Origin: Haemophilus haemolyticus M19501
GTDB lineage: Bacteria; Pseudomonadota; Gammaproteobacteria; Enterobacterales; Pasteurellaceae
DNA: 51,126 nucleotides
Direction: 5' to 3'
Assembly: GCF_000222025.1 (NCBI RefSeq)
Contig: NZ_AFQO01000013.1
Span: 1 to 51,126, forward strand
The position numbers and the translations under genes were made by a program. The notes below the pieces were generated by a model. That model made no database searches. It had not been told where the DNA came from and saw nothing but the letters and a program-made list of their open reading frames with translations. Below are positions 49,449 to 51,126 of this stretch, piece after piece. The first letter of the stretch is position 1. Each line of letters opens with the position of its first letter.

Positions 49449-51099
49449 AAATGGTTTTGTTGTGATGGGGCATTTGTTGAAATTAGTGACTCCACTTGCA
49501 CACATTATGGCGTTTACCATTACTATGGGTACGCTCGGTTTCCTGGCTGCCATCTTTATTATGGTACTGGGTGCGATGGGGTTAGTGAATATCTTAAACT
49601 TTGACACCCATTTAAGTTTTTCTGGAATTTTGACCGCACTTATCGTGTTAGCGGTGGCTCGTGGCGCATTGCGTTATTTAGAGCAAATGTCTGGGCACTA
49701 TATTGCTTTTAAATTATTGGCTTTATTGCGTGATAAAGTGTTTTCTTCCTTGCGCCGTTTGGCTTTTGTGAAGTTGCAAGATAAACAAGCGGGGCAATTA
49801 GTGTCATTGGTGACCAACGATATCGAATTACTCGAAGTGTTCTATGCACACACCATTGCACCAATTATGATTGCGTTTTTTACCTCTGCGATTTTATTGT
49901 TGGTTTTTACGCATCTTTCAGGCTGGTTTGTGCTTGTGGCATTGGCGGCGTATTTAACAGTGGGTGTAATTTTACCGATTATCACCACCAAATTGGCACG
50001 TGAAGATGGCAGACGTTATCGAGAATTAGTGGGCGAAATGAATGACTTTTTCCTCGACAGCGTGCGTGGTATGAAAGAAATTCAACTTTTTGGCTATGCA
50101 CAACAACGTTTAGCAGAAATCCAACAACGCAGCCAAAAAATTGATACGGCTTTTGAACGCATTAAAGACCAAGAAGCAAAAGTTCGTGTTTATACTGAAG
50201 TGGCAGTATCGGCGTTTAACATCATTATGTTATTCACAGGCTTAATTTTGTTTAGCCTAGATAAAATTGATTTTTCAGCCTTTTTAATCGGCGTAATTTT
50301 ATTGATGTCGAGTTACGGGCCAGTTATCGCCTTAAGTAACCTTTCAAGCAACTTATTACAAACCTTGGCTTCAGGTGAGCGAGTATTAAGCTTGCTAGCA
50401 GAAGAACCAGAGTTAAAAGATGTAGAAAGTGCGGTCGATTTGAAAGAGGTTTCTCTCATTGATGTTGAGAATGTAAACTTCGCTTACGGCGAAGAACAAA
50501 TTTTATCGGATGTCAGCTTGTCTGTGAAAAAAGGTGAAATCTTAGGGATTCACGGCAGAAGCGGTAGCGGTAAAAGTACCTTATTGAAATTGCTGATGCG
50601 TTTTTACGATCCTAAATCAGGTAGCATCAAAATTAACGGCGAAACTTTACCTAACATCAACACCCATAGTTTGCGTGACAGTATGGCGTACATTACTCAG
50701 CAAACCTATATTTTCAACGAAACTATTGAGGAAAATATTCGCCTTGCGCGCCGTGATGCAACATTAGAAGAAATTATGGAAGCCGCGAAGAAAGCCTCAA
50801 TTCATGATTTCATTTTAAGCTTGCCACAAGGTTATCAAACAAAAATGACCGAATTGGGCGGCAATCTCTCTGACGGTGAAAAACAACGTATCGGTATTGC
50901 CCGAGCATTCTTGCATAATGCCTCGATTATCTTACTTGATGAACCGACTAGCAATTTAGATAGTTTAAACGAAGCAATGATTTTGAAATCATTACTCGAT
51001 GTTAAAGCTGAAAAATTGATTATTCTCGTCAGCCATCGCCAATCCACAATGGCAATTTGTGATCAGGTGATTGGAATAGAAAACGGCAGAATGTCCTAA
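49441..51099 (+). CDS. CydC-like ABC transporter, permease-ATPase half 2
   Basis: This 552-residue partner half-transporter has six helices (about residues 10-300) and an ATPase domain. Walker A is GRSGSGKST (near 376), the signature is LSDGEKQRIGIARAFL (near 480; Gly-to-Asp in LSDG), and Walker B is ILLDEPTSNLD. The start ATG overlaps the end of the previous gene by eight bases (ATGCGTAA), so the two are coupled. The FYAHTIAPIMIAFF segment corresponds to the CydC transmembrane core. Function is as discussed for the first half: thiol export for cytochrome bd, or import of an iron chelate. The window ends 27 nt after its stop. Confidence 0.8.
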   Translation: MRKNGFVVMGHLLKLVTPLAHIMAFTITMGTLGFLAAIFIMVLGAMGLVNILNFDTHLSFSGILTALIVLAVARGALRYLEQMSGHYIAFKLLALLRDKVFSSLRRLAFVKLQDKQAGQLVSLVTNDIELLEVFYAHTIAPIMIAFFTSAILLLVFTHLSGWFVLVALAAYLTVGVILPIITTKLAREDGRRYRELVGEMNDFFLDSVRGMKEIQLFGYAQQRLAEIQQRSQKIDTAFERIKDQEAKVRVYTEVAVSAFNIIMLFTGLILFSLDKIDFSAFLIGVILLMSSYGPVIALSNLSSNLLQTLASGERVLSLLAEEPELKDVESAVDLKEVSLIDVENVNFAYGEEQILSDVSLSVKKGEILGIHGRSGSGKSTLLKLLMRFYDPKSGSIKINGETLPNINTHSLRDSMAYITQQTYIFNETIEENIRLARRDATLEEIMEAAKKASIHDFILSLPQGYQTKMTELGGNLSDGEKQRIGIARAFLHNASIILLDEPTSNLDSLNEAMILKSLLDVKAEKLIILVSHRQSTMAICDQVIGIENGRMS

Positions 51100-51126
51100 A
51101 CTAAGACAACAAAAAATCGCACTGTT

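Overview
The window is chromosomal DNA from a Haemophilus of the H. influenzae / H. haemolyticus group. The basis is the AT-rich sequence, the many copies of the Haemophilus DNA-uptake signal (core AAGTGCGGT, often as inverted pairs that double as terminators), the competence regulator TfoX/Sxy, and a glycerophosphodiesterase that reads as H. influenzae protein D. Species-level assignment is not secure from sequence reading alone.

Layout. (1) 1-1205: the 5' part of a 16S rRNA gene (minus strand) with its promoter, a leader hairpin and boxA. (2) 1205-5049: tfoX, SOS-controlled recA, recX, a FluC-type fluoride channel and a Cof-type HAD phosphatase. (3) 5161-7939: hcp-hcr, a nitrosative-stress module with an FNR-like site upstream. 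(4) 8305-17201: a nitrogen/carbon scavenging block with catabolic ornithine carbamoyltransferase, carbamate kinase, a YfcC/ArcD-type carrier, an AsnC/Lrp regulator, an N-carbamoyl-amino-acid hydrolase, dipeptidase E, a DcuC-family carrier and an AbgA-like amidohydrolase. (5) 17294-19267: a periplasmic cyclic-nucleotide phosphodiesterase/nucleotidase. (6) 19354-20448: a two-gene metal-efflux operon (CDF pump plus MerR regulator) with a textbook 19-bp-spacer MerR promoter. (7) 20550-20880: the probable chromosomal origin oriC, with a perfect DnaA box and ten GATC sites, next to mnmG. (8) 20956-30604: mnmG, rsmG and the complete ATP synthase operon atpIBEFHAGDC. (9) 30649-34937: a DUF3298-type lipoprotein, selB, selA and a divergent tRNA-Sec gene, the selenocysteine decoding module. 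(10) 35036-37068: pepD and a xanthine/guanine phosphoribosyltransferase. (11) 37145-44992: glycerol-3-phosphate catabolism. glpT, glpQ (protein D) and glpABC are intact, but glpF and glpK survive only as an out-of-frame deletion scar. The divergent glpT/glpA promoter region has two perfect CRP palindromes. (12) 45221-51099: a TonB-dependent receptor of the haemoglobin/transferrin type with a perfect FNR box upstream, then two overlapping genes for a CydDC-like heterodimeric ABC transporter.

How the genes work together. The oriC flank is arranged as in many gamma-proteobacteria (gidA-gidB-atp), and rRNA and atp genes are both transcribed away from the origin. Around it sit functions that suit a host-restricted facultative anaerobe: glycerophosphodiester use without free-glycerol uptake, selenocysteine insertion, nitric oxide defence, iron/haem capture with oxygen-responsive control, and salvage of carbamoyl- and peptide-bound nitrogen. 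No phage, CRISPR array, insertion sequence or integron was seen. The most interesting items are the CDF-MerR operon, the carbamoyl-phosphate-linked catabolic block without arginine deiminase, the glpFK scar, and the FNR-boxed TonB receptor next to an exporter-fold ABC pair.
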